DNA of 52,725 nucleotides from Planctomycetota bacterium. Its GTDB lineage: Bacteria; Planctomycetota; J058. The stretch spans positions 1-52,725 of the forward strand of contig JAHBXY010000051.1 of assembly GCA_019636275.1 (NCBI GenBank), in the 5' to 3' direction. Both the position numbers and the translations under genes were made by a program. Below the pieces are notes generated by a model. It worked only from the letters and a program-made list of their open reading frames with translations. It ran no database searches and was not told the DNA's origin. Shown in pieces: positions 32,981 to 40,821 of this stretch. The first letter of the stretch is position 1. Each line of letters starts with the position of its first letter.

Positions 32981-33420
32981 GCTCGACGGCTGCGGCCGCG
33001 GATGCTGGGCGGGGCGGCGCGCGCGCGGGCTAGAAGTATGCCGATACGACGTCGCCCGCGCGCGCGCCGCCTCGCCTCAGCCTCCGCGGCCTCGCCTCGC
33101 TCGTTGCTCCGGTCGAGGCTGGTCACCCGCGGAACGTGGTCGGGCCGAGCTCTTCAGCGGCTCCGAAGTGCTCGACGGATGCTGGGCGGCGCGCGCCCGG
33201 GCTCGAAGTGTGCCGATACGACGTCGCCCGCGCGCGCGCCCGGCTCGCCTCAGCCTCCGCGGCCTCGCCTCGCTCGTTGCTCCGGTCGAGGCTGGTCACC
33301 AAGGGAGCACCGTAGCGCCGAGCCCTTCAGTCGCTCCGAGGTGCTCGACGGCCGCGGCCGCGGGTGCTGGGCGGGGCGGCGCGCGCGGGCTCGAAGCAGG
33401 TCGCTACAAGCAGGCGCGCA
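32981..33420. repeat. Tandem array of a hairpin-bearing repeat (two and a half units)
   Basis: Units start at GCTCGACGG near 32981, 33170 and 33343 (periods about 189 and 173). Each begins GCTCGACGG...GATGCTGGGCGG, carries a GC stem-loop, and units one and two continue with GCCTCAGCCTCCGCGGCC, GCTCGTTGCTCCGGTCGAGG and GGTCACC. The third unit is partial and overlaps the last codons and TAG of the FHA kinase (33404). A fourth copy starts at 52630. No ORF with a ribosome-binding site is present. Confidence 0.85.
33016..33068. terminator. 15-bp hairpin of repeat unit one
   Basis: GGCGCGCGCGCGGGC (33016-33030) and GCCCGCGCGCGCGCC (33054-33068) are perfect complements with a 23-base loop (TAGAAGTATGCC...). 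It lies 38 bases after the kinase-propeller stop codon and could end its transcription. Confidence 0.5.
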
Positions 33421-34540
33421 GAGCGGCGGCGAGGTCGGCGGCCGAGCCGGGCCGATCGTCGGGGCGCAGGGCGTGCGCGCGGGCGATCGCGTCGCGGAGC
33501 GGGGGCGGCACGTCGGGGGCGAGGGCGGCGAGCGGGCGCGGCCCGCGGGCCTCGAGCGCCTCGAGGAAGTCCTCGGGGTCCACATCGGCGAACGGGGCCG
33601 CGCCGCCGGCTGCGTGGTAGAGCGTGAGCCCGAGCCCGTAGAGGTCCGAGCGGGCGTCGGCGTCGCGGGCCGAGCGGAGCTGCTCGGGCGCCACGTAGGC
33701 CAGCGACCCGAGGCCTTCGCCGGTGGCGGTCAGGCGCGCGCGCGTGCGCTCGGTCGTGGCGGCCACCTGCCGGGCGAGGTCGAAGTCGATCAGCCGCGGC
33801 GCGCCGCGGGGCTCCTCGAGCACGACGTTGCCCGGCTTGACGTCGCGGTGGACGACGCCGCGGGCGTGCGCGTGCGCCAGGGCGTCGGCCAGGGCCGCGC
33901 CGAGGGCGGCCACCTCGCGCCAGGGGAGGCGGCCCTCGGCCTCGAGGCGCTCCTGCAGGGAGCGGCCGCGCACGAGCGCGCGCGCCAGGCAGGGACGCCC
34001 GTCGTGCGCGCGGAGGAGGCCGTGGATACGCGCGATCACGGGGTGGTCGAGGCGGGCGGCGAGGGCGGCCTCGCGCTCGAAGCGCGCCCGGGCCACGGCG
34101 TCCGCCTCGGCCAGGAGCACCTTCACGGCGGCCGGGGACCCGTCGTCGAGGACCGCCTCCCACACGGTCCCGGACCCGCCCTCGCCGAGCACCCGCACGA
34201 GGCGCGCGCCCTCGACGCGCGGCGGCGCTGGCCCGGCGGCCGTGCGGGCGAGCGCCAGCACCGTGGCCCCGACCTCGACCCGCGCGGCCGCCGCCACGAG
34301 CGCGGGCGCCGGCGCGCGTCGCCCGTCCTGCTCGACGACCGACCCCGTGCGGCTCTCGAGGTCGACCACCTTCACGCCGGCCAGGCCGTGCTCGAGCGCG
34401 CAGTGGCGGCGCGAGACCAGCGCGTCGGTCAGGCGCAGGTCGGCGTCCTGCCCGCGGCCGACGACGAGGCGCGCGCCGAGCGGCAGCTCGGCCGACAGGC
34501 CGGCGTCGGGGCCCGCGATCACGTCGACGCGCGCGCGCAT
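33404..34540 (-). CDS. FHA-domain Ser/Thr kinase with DFD in place of DFG
   Basis: 378 residues from ATG 34540. Residues 5-90 form an FHA domain, which binds phosphothreonine (VVGRGQDADLRL, LVSRRHCALE). Residues 105-375 form the kinase: GEGGSGTVWEA, AVKVLLAE, HRDVKPGNVVLEE, VAPEQ. The Mg-binding DFG motif reads DFD in RLIDFDLARQ. Asp is kept, so activity is possible but unusual. The combination suggests self-docking on its own phosphorylated site. The last residues (ACL) and stop lie in repeat unit three. No membrane segment. It follows the RmlD-like gene by 44 bases. Confidence 0.85.
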   Translation of the reverse strand: MRARVDVIAGPDAGLSAELPLGARLVVGRGQDADLRLTDALVSRRHCALEHGLAGVKVVDLESRTGSVVEQDGRRAPAPALVAAAARVEVGATVLALARTAAGPAPPRVEGARLVRVLGEGGSGTVWEAVLDDGSPAAVKVLLAEADAVARARFEREAALAARLDHPVIARIHGLLRAHDGRPCLARALVRGRSLQERLEAEGRLPWREVAALGAALADALAHAHARGVVHRDVKPGNVVLEEPRGAPRLIDFDLARQVAATTERTRARLTATGEGLGSLAYVAPEQLRSARDADARSDLYGLGLTLYHAAGGAAPFADVDPEDFLEALEARGPRPLAALAPDVPPPLRDAIARAHALRPDDRPGSAADLAAALRACL

Positions 34541-34584
34541 GGCGGGAACGTAGCAGGGCGCGCCCCGGCGCGCCGCGGGGGCGG

Positions 34585-35478
34585 TCAGATCGGCGCGGCG
34601 CGGCCGGCCTCGACCTCGGCCTTCATCGCGCGCAGGGCCTCCTCGGCCCCGCGCAGGCCGAGCCCGAGCGCCTGGAGCCGGTCGGTGCGCAGGCCGCCGC
34701 GCAGCGGCCGGGCGGCCTTCTGCTTCAGCTCGGCCGTCGTGCGCGGCTCGACGCACCGGTCGGGGTCGATGCCGAAGACCCGGCAGGCGAGCCGCGCGAG
34801 GGCCACGCGGTCCATGACGTCGGGCCCCGCCACGTGCCACACCCCGCGGGCGCCCCGGTCGACGAGCGCCAGCGTCGCGCGGGCGACGTCGGGCCCGTAG
34901 CTAGGAGTGGCCCACTGGTCGGACGGGACCACCATGCGCTCGCCCTTCGCGGCGCGCCGCAGGAGCTGGTAGACGAAGTTCTTGCCCTGGCGCTCGGGCC
35001 CGAACACGGTCGTCGAGCGCAGGAGCAGGTGCTGCCCCGGGAGCTCGCGCGCCAGCGCCTCCTCGAGCTCGAGCTTCGCCCGCCCGTAGACCGAGAGCGG
35101 CCGCGGCGGGTCCTCCTCGGCGTAGGGGCCGGCCGCGCCGTCGAAGACGTAGTCGGTCGAGTAGGTGACGAAGAGCGCGCCCTGATCGCGGCAATGGCGG
35201 GCGACGCGCAGGGGCGCCTCGAGGTTCTCGCGCCGCGACCGGGCGGGGTCGTCCTCGTTGGCGTCGACCCACGTCCAGCCGGCCGGCAGGAACACGACGT
35301 CGGGCCGGACGTCGCCCAGCGCGGCCTCGACCGCGGCGTCGTCGTCGAGCGCGAGCTGCACCAGGCCCGGGGCGGGCGAGGTCGCGTAGGTGCCGACCGC
35401 CGCGTGGCCGTCGGCCCGCAGCCCCTCGAGCAGGTGCCCCCCGATCTGCCCAGACCCGCCGATCACCAGCGCGCGCAC
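34585..35478 (-). CDS. RmlD-like NAD(P)-dependent reductase
   Basis: 297 residues from GTG 35478, preceded by GGAGGCGA; the upstream ATG at 35538 gives an extra 20 residues. Nucleotide-binding VIGGSGQIGGHL, YSTDYVFDG, catalytic SVYGRAKLE (YxxxK) and the RmlD-type C-terminus (TTAELKQKAARPLRGGLRTDRL). The family reduces dTDP-4-dehydrorhamnose, and the same fold occurs in other sugar-nucleotide reductases. No rhamnose cluster surrounds it, so the substrate is uncertain. Confidence 0.8.
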   Translation of the reverse strand: MRALVIGGSGQIGGHLLEGLRADGHAAVGTYATSPAPGLVQLALDDDAAVEAALGDVRPDVVFLPAGWTWVDANEDDPARSRRENLEAPLRVARHCRDQGALFVTYSTDYVFDGAAGPYAEEDPPRPLSVYGRAKLELEEALARELPGQHLLLRSTTVFGPERQGKNFVYQLLRRAAKGERMVVPSDQWATPSYGPDVARATLALVDRGARGVWHVAGPDVMDRVALARLACRVFGIDPDRCVEPRTTAELKQKAARPLRGGLRTDRLQALGLGLRGAEEALRAMKAEVEAGRAAPI

Positions 35479-35589
35479 GGACGTCGCCTCCCGCAAACGG
35501 CGAGGGCGCAGCCCGCGCTGCGCCCCCACGACGATCATCCTAGCGGCCCGCCGCCGCGCGCGCCGGCGCGGCGACGTAAGCCTCTGTCT

Positions 35590-36129
35590 CTACTGCGCCG
35601 GCTGCTCGGCCGGGGCCGCCGCCGCCTCGCCCTCGACGAAGCCGAGGAGCGCCTTGGGGGCGTTGTCGCCGAGCTGGAACAGGCCCGTGCGCAGCACCCG
35701 CAGGTAGCCGCCCGGCCGGGCCAGATAGCGCGGCGCGATCTTCTCGAACAGCGCCGAGACCGCGTCGGCGTCGCGGAGCTGCGCGGCGGCCTGGCGGCGG
35801 TAGTGGATCGACTTGGCGATGTGCTCGCGCACCTTGGGCGGGAAGTCCTTGAACTTCTTCTTCTCGCCCTCGGTGTGCAGCTTGCGCAGCTCCGCCACGG
35901 TCGTGCCGTTGGCGTCGGCCGCGCGCTGCAGCTCGCGGTAGCCCTTCACGCCGAGCGTGATCGCCTTCTCGGCGAAGGGCTTGACCCACTTCGCCTTGAC
36001 GATCGTCGTCGTGATGAACTCGCGGTCGGCGCCGAAGCGCTGGAACAGGCTCGCCGTGAGGTTGCGAGCCAGCGCCAGCCGCTCCTCCTTGCGACGCCCG
36101 AGCCTCTTGCCTGCATTCCTGTGACGCAT
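35590..36129 (-). CDS. rplQ: 50S ribosomal protein L17, long form
   Basis: 179 residues against about 120-130 in E. coli. The N-terminus MRHRNAGKRLGRRKEERLAL and KPFAEKAITLG, and the C-terminal PRYLARPGGYLRVLRT, are conserved. Between them (about residues 62-104) lies an inserted charged segment (KGYRELQRAADANGTTV...EGEKKKFKDFP), and a short Ala/Glu tail ends the protein. It is the last gene of the rpmJ-rplQ operon, as in most bacteria. Confidence 0.95.
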   Translation of the reverse strand: MRHRNAGKRLGRRKEERLALARNLTASLFQRFGADREFITTTIVKAKWVKPFAEKAITLGVKGYRELQRAADANGTTVAELRKLHTEGEKKKFKDFPPKVREHIAKSIHYRRQAAAQLRDADAVSALFEKIAPRYLARPGGYLRVLRTGLFQLGDNAPKALLGFVEGEAAAAPAEQPAQ

Positions 36130-36184
36130 GGTGTCTCTCCTGTCGTGGCGCAGGGCCGCGCGGACGCGGCCCCGGCCCAGCGCC

Positions 36185-37228
36185 CTAGCGGTTGGCCAGG
36201 ATGCTGTCGACCTCCTCGGTCATCCCGAGGCGGAGGCCGCGCTCGGTGAGCTTCTTCTCGATCTCCTTGAGGGTCACCCGGCCGAAGTTCCGCAGCTTGA
36301 CCAGGTCCTCCTCCTTCATGCGGACGAGCTCGCCGATCGTGCGGATGTTCTCCGACTCGAGGCAGTTCTGCGCGCGCACCGACAGGTCGAGCTCGGTGAC
36401 CGGCATGGAGAACTGCATGGAGAGCTGGTCGCGGCTGGCCGCCTCGACGCGCACGCCCTCCACCGCCGGCGTCTCCTCCTCCTCGCCGAACTCGGGCTTG
36501 AGCTCCTTGCCCAGGTCGAAGAAGTGGATGAACGGGTTGAGGTGCTTGCGGAGGATCTTGGCCGCCTCCACCAGCGCGTTCTCGGGCGTGACCGTGCCGT
36601 CGGTCCAGATCTCCAGGACCAGCTTGTCGTAGTTGGTGAGCTGGCCGACGCGCGTGTTCTCGGTGCGGTAGCGGACGCGCTTCACGGGCGAGAAGAACGA
36701 CGCGACGGGGATCACGCCGATCTCCTGCTCGACGCCGGGCTGGTTCTCCTCGGCGGTGCGGTAGCCGCGGCCGCGCTGGACGTGGATCTCGGCCTTGAGG
36801 CGGGCGGCCTCGGTGATCCGCGCGATGTGCATGCCCGGGTTGACGACCTCGACCGTGTGGTCGTGGACCAGGTCGCCCGCCGTGACCTCGCCCACCTTGT
36901 CGGTGTCGATGCGCAGGACCGCGCTGTGGGTCCCGGGGAGCAGGCGGACGAGGAGGTCCTTGAGGTTCAGGATCAGGTCGGTGACGTCCTCGTAGACGCC
37001 CGGGATCGTGGCGTACTCGTGGTCGATGCCGTCGAACTTGACGTGCGTCACCGCGGCGCCCTCGAGCGACGAGAGGAGCACGCGGCGCAGGCCGTTGCCG
37101 ACGGTGGTGCCGAACCCACGCTGGAAGGGCTCGGTGATGAACTTCGCGTAGGTGTCGGTCCGAGTCTCCTCCTCGACCGAGATCCGGGTCGGAAGCTCGA
37201 ACCCGCGCCAACGAACGCGCATCGTCAT
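36185..37228 (-). CDS. rpoA: RNA polymerase alpha subunit
   Basis: 347 residues from ATG 37228 (GAGAGG upstream); ATG 37222 is possible. The N-terminal assembly domain has RGFGTTVGNGLRRVLLSSLEGAAV and the beta-contact LLVRLLPG. The C-terminal domain (about 265-340) that binds promoter DNA and activators has QNCLESENIRTIGELV and LRNFGRVTLKEIEKKL. The position between rpsD and rplQ is the universal one. The 196-base spacer before it (37229-37424) is longer than the other spacers of the operon and holds hairpins. Confidence 0.98.
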   Translation of the reverse strand: MTMRVRWRGFELPTRISVEEETRTDTYAKFITEPFQRGFGTTVGNGLRRVLLSSLEGAAVTHVKFDGIDHEYATIPGVYEDVTDLILNLKDLLVRLLPGTHSAVLRIDTDKVGEVTAGDLVHDHTVEVVNPGMHIARITEAARLKAEIHVQRGRGYRTAEENQPGVEQEIGVIPVASFFSPVKRVRYRTENTRVGQLTNYDKLVLEIWTDGTVTPENALVEAAKILRKHLNPFIHFFDLGKELKPEFGEEEETPAVEGVRVEAASRDQLSMQFSMPVTELDLSVRAQNCLESENIRTIGELVRMKEEDLVKLRNFGRVTLKEIEKKLTERGLRLGMTEEVDSILANR

Positions 37229-37379
37229 ACGTGAGACCTCTCGAAGCGGTATGGTGCCGCGGCGCCCGGGCGGGCGCCGCCTGTGTGACTTGTTCCCGAC
37301 GCGAGCCGCGCGCGCGATCGGGGGGACCGCCGCGCGCGCGAGGGGGGACGCGCGCCTCGCGGCGCGCCACACGGACGGT

Positions 37380-37403
37380 GGCGGGTCCCCCCCGGGGCCC
37401 GCC
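37380..37403. promoter_or_regulatory. Hairpin in the rpsD-rpoA spacer
   Basis: GGCGGGTCCCC (37380-37390) pairs with GGGGCCCGCC (37394-37403) with one bulged T, just after the rpsD stop. A second GC-rich palindrome lies at 37331-37365. They could form an attenuator or processing site between the ribosomal genes and rpoA. Confidence 0.4.
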
Positions 37404-37424
37404 ACGTCGCCTGACCCGGCGGCG

Positions 37425-38048
37425 CTACTTGGAGCAGAACTCGACGATGAGCTGCTCCTGCAGGTCGACCGAGGCCTCGTCACGCTTGGGCAGGTTGAGC
37501 ACCTTGCCCTTCAGGTCCTTGGCGTCCTGCGACAGCCAGGAGGGGACGTCGCGGTGCTTGGTGCCCTCGACCGTGACCTCGACCTGCTTCTTGACGTGGT
37601 CCTTGTGGATCCCGAACTCGTCGCCCTGGCGCAGGCGGAAGCCCGGCGACTTGGTGCGACGCCCGTTCACCGCCACGTGGCCGTGGGTGATCAGCTGGCG
37701 CGCGTGGGCGCGCGAGTGGGCGAAGCCGATCAGGTAGAGCGCGTTGTCGAGCCGGCGCTCGAGGATCTGGATGAGCTTCTCGCCCGTGTTGCCCTTCGAG
37801 CGCGCCGCCTCGGCGAACAGCCGACGGAAGGGCCGCTCGAAGATGCCGAAGGTCCGCTTGGCCTTCTGCTTCTCGCGCAGCTGCACGCCGTACTCGCTGC
37901 GCTTCTTGCGCGCCCAGGGGTGCTCGCCCGGCGGGTGGGCCCGCTTGGCGATGGCGCACTTGACCGTCTCGCAGCGTGAACCCTTGAGGAAGAGCTTCAT
38001 GCCCTCCCGACGGCACTGCCTGCACTTGGGACCGGTATACCGCGACAT
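37425..38048 (-). CDS. rpsD: 30S ribosomal protein S4
   Basis: 207 residues. Primary 16S-binding protein that starts assembly of the small subunit. The zinc-type N-terminus has four cysteines (CRQC...CETVKC), so it is the zinc-binding form. The S4 RNA-binding domain follows (LERRLDNALYLIGFAHSRAHARQLITHGHVAVNG). Lies between rpsK and rpoA. In other bacteria S4 represses this operon; no S4 site was identified here. Confidence 0.98.
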   Translation of the reverse strand: MSRYTGPKCRQCRREGMKLFLKGSRCETVKCAIAKRAHPPGEHPWARKKRSEYGVQLREKQKAKRTFGIFERPFRRLFAEAARSKGNTGEKLIQILERRLDNALYLIGFAHSRAHARQLITHGHVAVNGRRTKSPGFRLRQGDEFGIHKDHVKKQVEVTVEGTKHRDVPSWLSQDAKDLKGKVLNLPKRDEASVDLQEQLIVEFCSK

Positions 38049-38061
38049 GGCTGTGCCTCTC

Positions 38062-38493
38062 CTACACCCGGCGCTTCTTCTTGGGACGGCAGCCGTTGTG
38101 CGGCAGCGGGGTCACGTCCTCGATCGAGCGAATGTCCAGGCCCGACGCCTTGAGGGCGCGGATGGCGCTCTCGCGGCCCGAGCCGGGGCCCTTGATCCGC
38201 ACGTCGATCTCGCGCACGCCCATCTTGCGCGCCTTGGCGGCGCACTCCTCGGCGGCGCGCTGCGCGGCGAAGGGCGTCGACTTGCGGCTGCCCTTGTAGC
38301 CGATCGTCCCGGCGGTGCCCCAGCAGAGGACCCCGCCCGACTTGTCGGCGATGGCGATGATCGTGTTGTTGAAGGTCGCCTTGATGTGCGCCACCGCCTT
38401 GGTGACGTTCTTCTTGCCCTTCTTCGCGGCGCCGGCCTTCCGCTCGTCGCCGCCGGCCTCGTCGGCCGCCTCGGGAGTCTCGTTCTCGCTCAT
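38062..38493 (-). CDS. rpsK: 30S ribosomal protein S11
   Basis: 143 residues; platform protein of the 30S subunit. The first about 25 residues are an acidic then Lys-rich extension (MSENETPEAADEAGGDE). The conserved core runs from AHIKATFNNTIIAI to RIKGPGSGRESAIRAL and the end DVTPLPHNGCRPKKKRRV. GAGGAA precedes the ATG. 15 bases after rpsM. Confidence 0.98.
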   Translation of the reverse strand: MSENETPEAADEAGGDERKAGAAKKGKKNVTKAVAHIKATFNNTIIAIADKSGGVLCWGTAGTIGYKGSRKSTPFAAQRAAEECAAKARKMGVREIDVRIKGPGSGRESAIRALKASGLDIRSIEDVTPLPHNGCRPKKKRRV

Positions 38494-38508
38494 GGGTTCC
38501 TCGCGGCC

Positions 38509-38892
38509 TTACCGCATCGCCTTGACGCTGCGCTTCACCGCGACCGTCTTCGCCTTGCCCTTGCGGGTGCGCGAGTTCGTCTTCGTGCGCTGGCCGCGGG
38601 CCGGGAGGCCCTTGCGGTGGCGCATGCCGCGGTAGCAGCCGATGTCCTTGAGTCGCTGGACGTTGCTCGTCACCAGACGACGGAGCGCGCCCTCGACCGT
38701 GTACTTCTGCTCGATCTCGATGGCGATGCGCTTCGTCTCGTCCTCGGTGAGGTCGCGCGCGCGCGTCGCCGGGTTGATCCCGGTGGCCTCGATGATCCGC
38801 TTCGCGATCGCCGGGCCGATGCCGTGGATGTACTGGAGCGCGACGATGGCGCGCTTCTCGTTGGGGATGTCGATGCCCGCGATGCGCGGCAT
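38509..38892 (-). CDS. rpsM: 30S ribosomal protein S13
   Basis: 127 residues from ATG 38892, 2 bases after the rpmJ stop. Contacts tRNA and bridges to the 50S subunit. N-terminus MPRIAGIDIPNEKRAIVAL, helix-two-turn-helix GIGPAIAKRI, and basic tail RGMRHRKGLPARGQRTKTN.RTRKG. Longer in-frame starts extend into rpmJ and were not used. Confidence 0.98.
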   Translation of the reverse strand: MPRIAGIDIPNEKRAIVALQYIHGIGPAIAKRIIEATGINPATRARDLTEDETKRIAIEIEQKYTVEGALRRLVTSNVQRLKDIGCYRGMRHRKGLPARGQRTKTNSRTRKGKAKTVAVKRSVKAMR

Positions 38893-38894
38893 GG

Positions 38895-39008
38895 CTAGCC
38901 CTGCCTCTGCTTGTGCTTCGGGTTCACGCAGATCACGCGCACGACGCCCTGCCGGCGGACGACCTTGCACTGCTCGCAGATGCGCTTGACCGACGCTCTG
39001 ACCTTCAT
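38895..39008 (-). CDS. rpmJ: 50S ribosomal protein L36
   Basis: 37 residues, too short for most ORF filters. Sequence MKVRASVKRICEQCKVVRR then QGVVRVICVNPKHKQRQG. The Cys-Cys-Cys-His zinc ligands (CEQC, C, H) mark the zinc-containing form. GAGGGTCGG precedes the ATG at 39008. It opens the operon that continues to rplQ. Confidence 0.95.
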   Translation of the reverse strand: MKVRASVKRICEQCKVVRRQGVVRVICVNPKHKQRQG

Positions 39009-39100
39009 CGTTCCGACCCTCATGATCCCGGCGAAAACGGCCGCGGCGCGTGCGTGGACGCAGCGCTCGCGCGACCGGATGTCTTCCGCGAAAGCGGGAC

Positions 39101-39128
39101 ATATTAACGGCGCCCCGGCAGAACGGAA
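39101..39128 (-). promoter_or_regulatory. Candidate promoter of the rpmJ-rplQ operon
   Basis: On the minus strand TAATAT (39101-39106) could be the -10, with TTCCGT (39123-39128) as a weak -35 at 16-base spacing. The small GAAA-loop hairpin CCGCGAAAGCGG (39087-39098) follows. This AT-containing island is rare here; the leader to rpmJ would be about 90 bases. Confidence 0.4.
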
Positions 39129-39206
39129 GAGGAAAAGCGCCAGCTTTGCTCCCGGCCTTGCTAGGCGCCGCGGCGCGTCAGCAGAAGGCGTTGTCCCCGT
39201 GGGAGT

Positions 39207-40073
39207 TCAGTCCGGGATGGGCGCCTCGGGGAACACGGTATGGCCGTCTCGACCGAGGGCGGTCAGGCGCGTGATGCCGAGGCCGTTGTCGAGGCGGACC
39301 AGCGTCTCGCCGAAGAAGAGCGGCTCGAGCGCGACCCATTCGGAGACCACGGGCGATGGCACACCGTCGAGGAGCGGCCGCCGGTCGGCCCGGAGGCAGG
39401 GCACCGAGCGGTCGCCCACCTCGACGGCGGTCTCCGTCAGTCCGACGAGCTCGACCCGGGTGGACCGGCCGGCGACCTGGCTCTCCTGGAGGACGACGAG
39501 CCCGGCCCGGGGGCCGTCTGCGACGACGAGCCGCAGGGTCCGCAGGCGCACGGGGCTCTCCTGCTCGATCACCCGACGCTCGCAGCGGAAGGTCACCCCG
39601 GCCACCGTGCGCTCCTCGTGCCCGACGAGCCGCTCGGGCGACGGGGGCGGGTCCTCGGCGATGGGCACGGGCGCGAGGGCCCGGTCGCCCGGCGCGCCGC
39701 CCTCGGCCGCCAGGGTGCGCCCGCGCGCGTCGACGACGAGGCGCAGGGCCACGGCGCCGGGCGCGCTGCTCGTGCGCTCGACGACGAGCCGCCCGTCGTC
39801 GAGGCGCGCGACGATCGTCGTCCGCTCGCGCACGACGACGTCGCGCTGCTCCGAGGTGCGCTCGAGCGTGTCGCCGACCTGCGCGCCCGGGTGCAGCGGC
39901 ACGCGCGGCGGCGCCTGCACGTCCTGGCGGGGCGCGAGGCGCGGCGGCGCGCCCTCCTGGGCGAGGGCGGGGGCGAGGAGGAGCTCACAACAGAGGAGCA
40001 GAGGGAGCAGAGGGCGCGCGGCGCGAGCCGACTGCGCGCCGGGTTCGAGGTGCGCGATCGCGCTCGAGCTCAT
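39207..40073 (-). CDS. Exported protein of unknown function; signal peptide within a repeat
   Basis: 288 residues from ATG 40073. Residues 21-40 form the hydrophobic core and cleavage site of a signal peptide (RPLLPLLLCCELLLAPALA-Q). The mature part (41-288) is beta-rich, with two Cys (FRCERR, VPCLRAD), and is probably periplasmic. No family recognised. Bases encoding LPLLLCCE coincide with the dispersed CAGAGGAGCAGAGG repeat, so the signal peptide appears to arise from a mobile-type repeat. There is no good ribosome-binding site at the ATG, and a start inside the repeat cannot be excluded. Confidence 0.6.
   Translation of the reverse strand: MSSSAIAHLEPGAQSARAARPLLPLLLCCELLLAPALAQEGAPPRLAPRQDVQAPPRVPLHPGAQVGDTLERTSEQRDVVVRERTTIVARLDDGRLVVERTSSAPGAVALRLVVDARGRTLAAEGGAPGDRALAPVPIAEDPPPSPERLVGHEERTVAGVTFRCERRVIEQESPVRLRTLRLVVADGPRAGLVVLQESQVAGRSTRVELVGLTETAVEVGDRSVPCLRADRRPLLDGVPSPVVSEWVALEPLFFGETLVRLDNGLGITRLTALGRDGHTVFPEAPIPD
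39985..40013. repeat. Copy of the 15-kb palindromic repeat inside a CDS
   Basis: TCACAACAGAGGAGCAGAGG plus GAGCAGAGG matches the complement of 15300-15328 at 28 of 29 positions. It lies in the signal-peptide codons of the leftward gene at 39207-40073. Confidence 0.85.
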
Positions 40074-40167
40074 GGCGCTCCAGGGGGCACGGGGGAGGCA
40101 GGCGATCGATCCGGCGGCAGGCTCCGGTGCGTCCTCGCCCAGCCGCTGCGGCGAGGCTCGCCGTCGC

Positions 40168-40821
40168 CTACCCCCAGTTGAACCGCCCGCTCGTCGGGCC
40201 GCCGCCGCCCCCGCCGCCCTTCTCCTGACGGCGGTAGCGCGAGGTGATCTCGACCACGGCGCTCATGATCTTGCGCTCGACCTGGCCCAGGGCGCTGATC
40301 CCGGTGGCGTTGTCGAGGCCGAGCGTCTGCTCGATCTGCTCGGACAGGTTGCCGCCGATGTCGAACAGCTCGACGATCGTGCGGATGGCCACGGCCTCGT
40401 CGACGTCCTTGGGCAGCCCGCCCATGAGCTGCTCGATCGTGACGGCGCTCTTCTGCGCCTCCTCGACGGCGCGCTGCGCCTCCTCGGGCGTGGCCACCTT
40501 GGGCGGCTGCTCCTCGCCGCCGAGGTCGAGGCGGCTCTCGACCGTCAGCGCGTGGACGAGCTCCTCCGAGCGGTTGGCGATCACGTGGTCCGTGCGCGGC
40601 GGGACGAGGACGACCTCGCCCGGCTGCACGGGCTTCTCCTGGCGCGCCACCGTCACCAGCGCCTGACCGGAGACGAGGTAGATCACCTCCTCGCTCTCGT
40701 AATGCTGGTGCGAGCTGGTCTCCTCGCCGGGGGTGAGCTCGAGCTCCCAGAACGACTGGAAGTGCCTCGAGCGCCCCTCGAGCCGGAACGCGGGGTGGCT
40801 GGGCAATCGACGCATCCTCAT
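40168..40821 (-). CDS. Cupin protein with helical C-terminus
   Basis: 217 residues from ATG 40821, which overlaps the SAM-hydrolase TGA (ATGA); GCGGAG precedes it. Residues 20-110 form a cupin barrel with the metal-site pattern HQHYESEEVIYLVSG and PGEVVLVPPRTDHV. Residues 125-200 are helical (Glu/Gln/Ile-rich), followed by a poly-Gly tail. Cupins of this size bind metal or sugar-phosphate ligands. The coupling to SAM-hydrolase hints at shared regulation. Confidence 0.75.
   Translation of the reverse strand: MRMRRLPSHPAFRLEGRSRHFQSFWELELTPGEETSSHQHYESEEVIYLVSGQALVTVARQEKPVQPGEVVLVPPRTDHVIANRSEELVHALTVESRLDLGGEEQPPKVATPEEAQRAVEEAQKSAVTIEQLMGGLPKDVDEAVAIRTIVELFDIGGNLSEQIEQTLGLDNATGISALGQVERKIMSAVVEITSRYRRQEKGGGGGGGPTSGRFNWG

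Noticed and set aside
32981..33420. CRISPR array
   Set aside because: Repeat units are 170-190 bases with no uniform spacers and no cas genes nearby.
31022..34900. 1292-codon plus-strand ORF
   Set aside because: It runs out of frame through the kinase-propeller gene and the repeat array, then antisense to the FHA kinase; a frame artefact of high GC.
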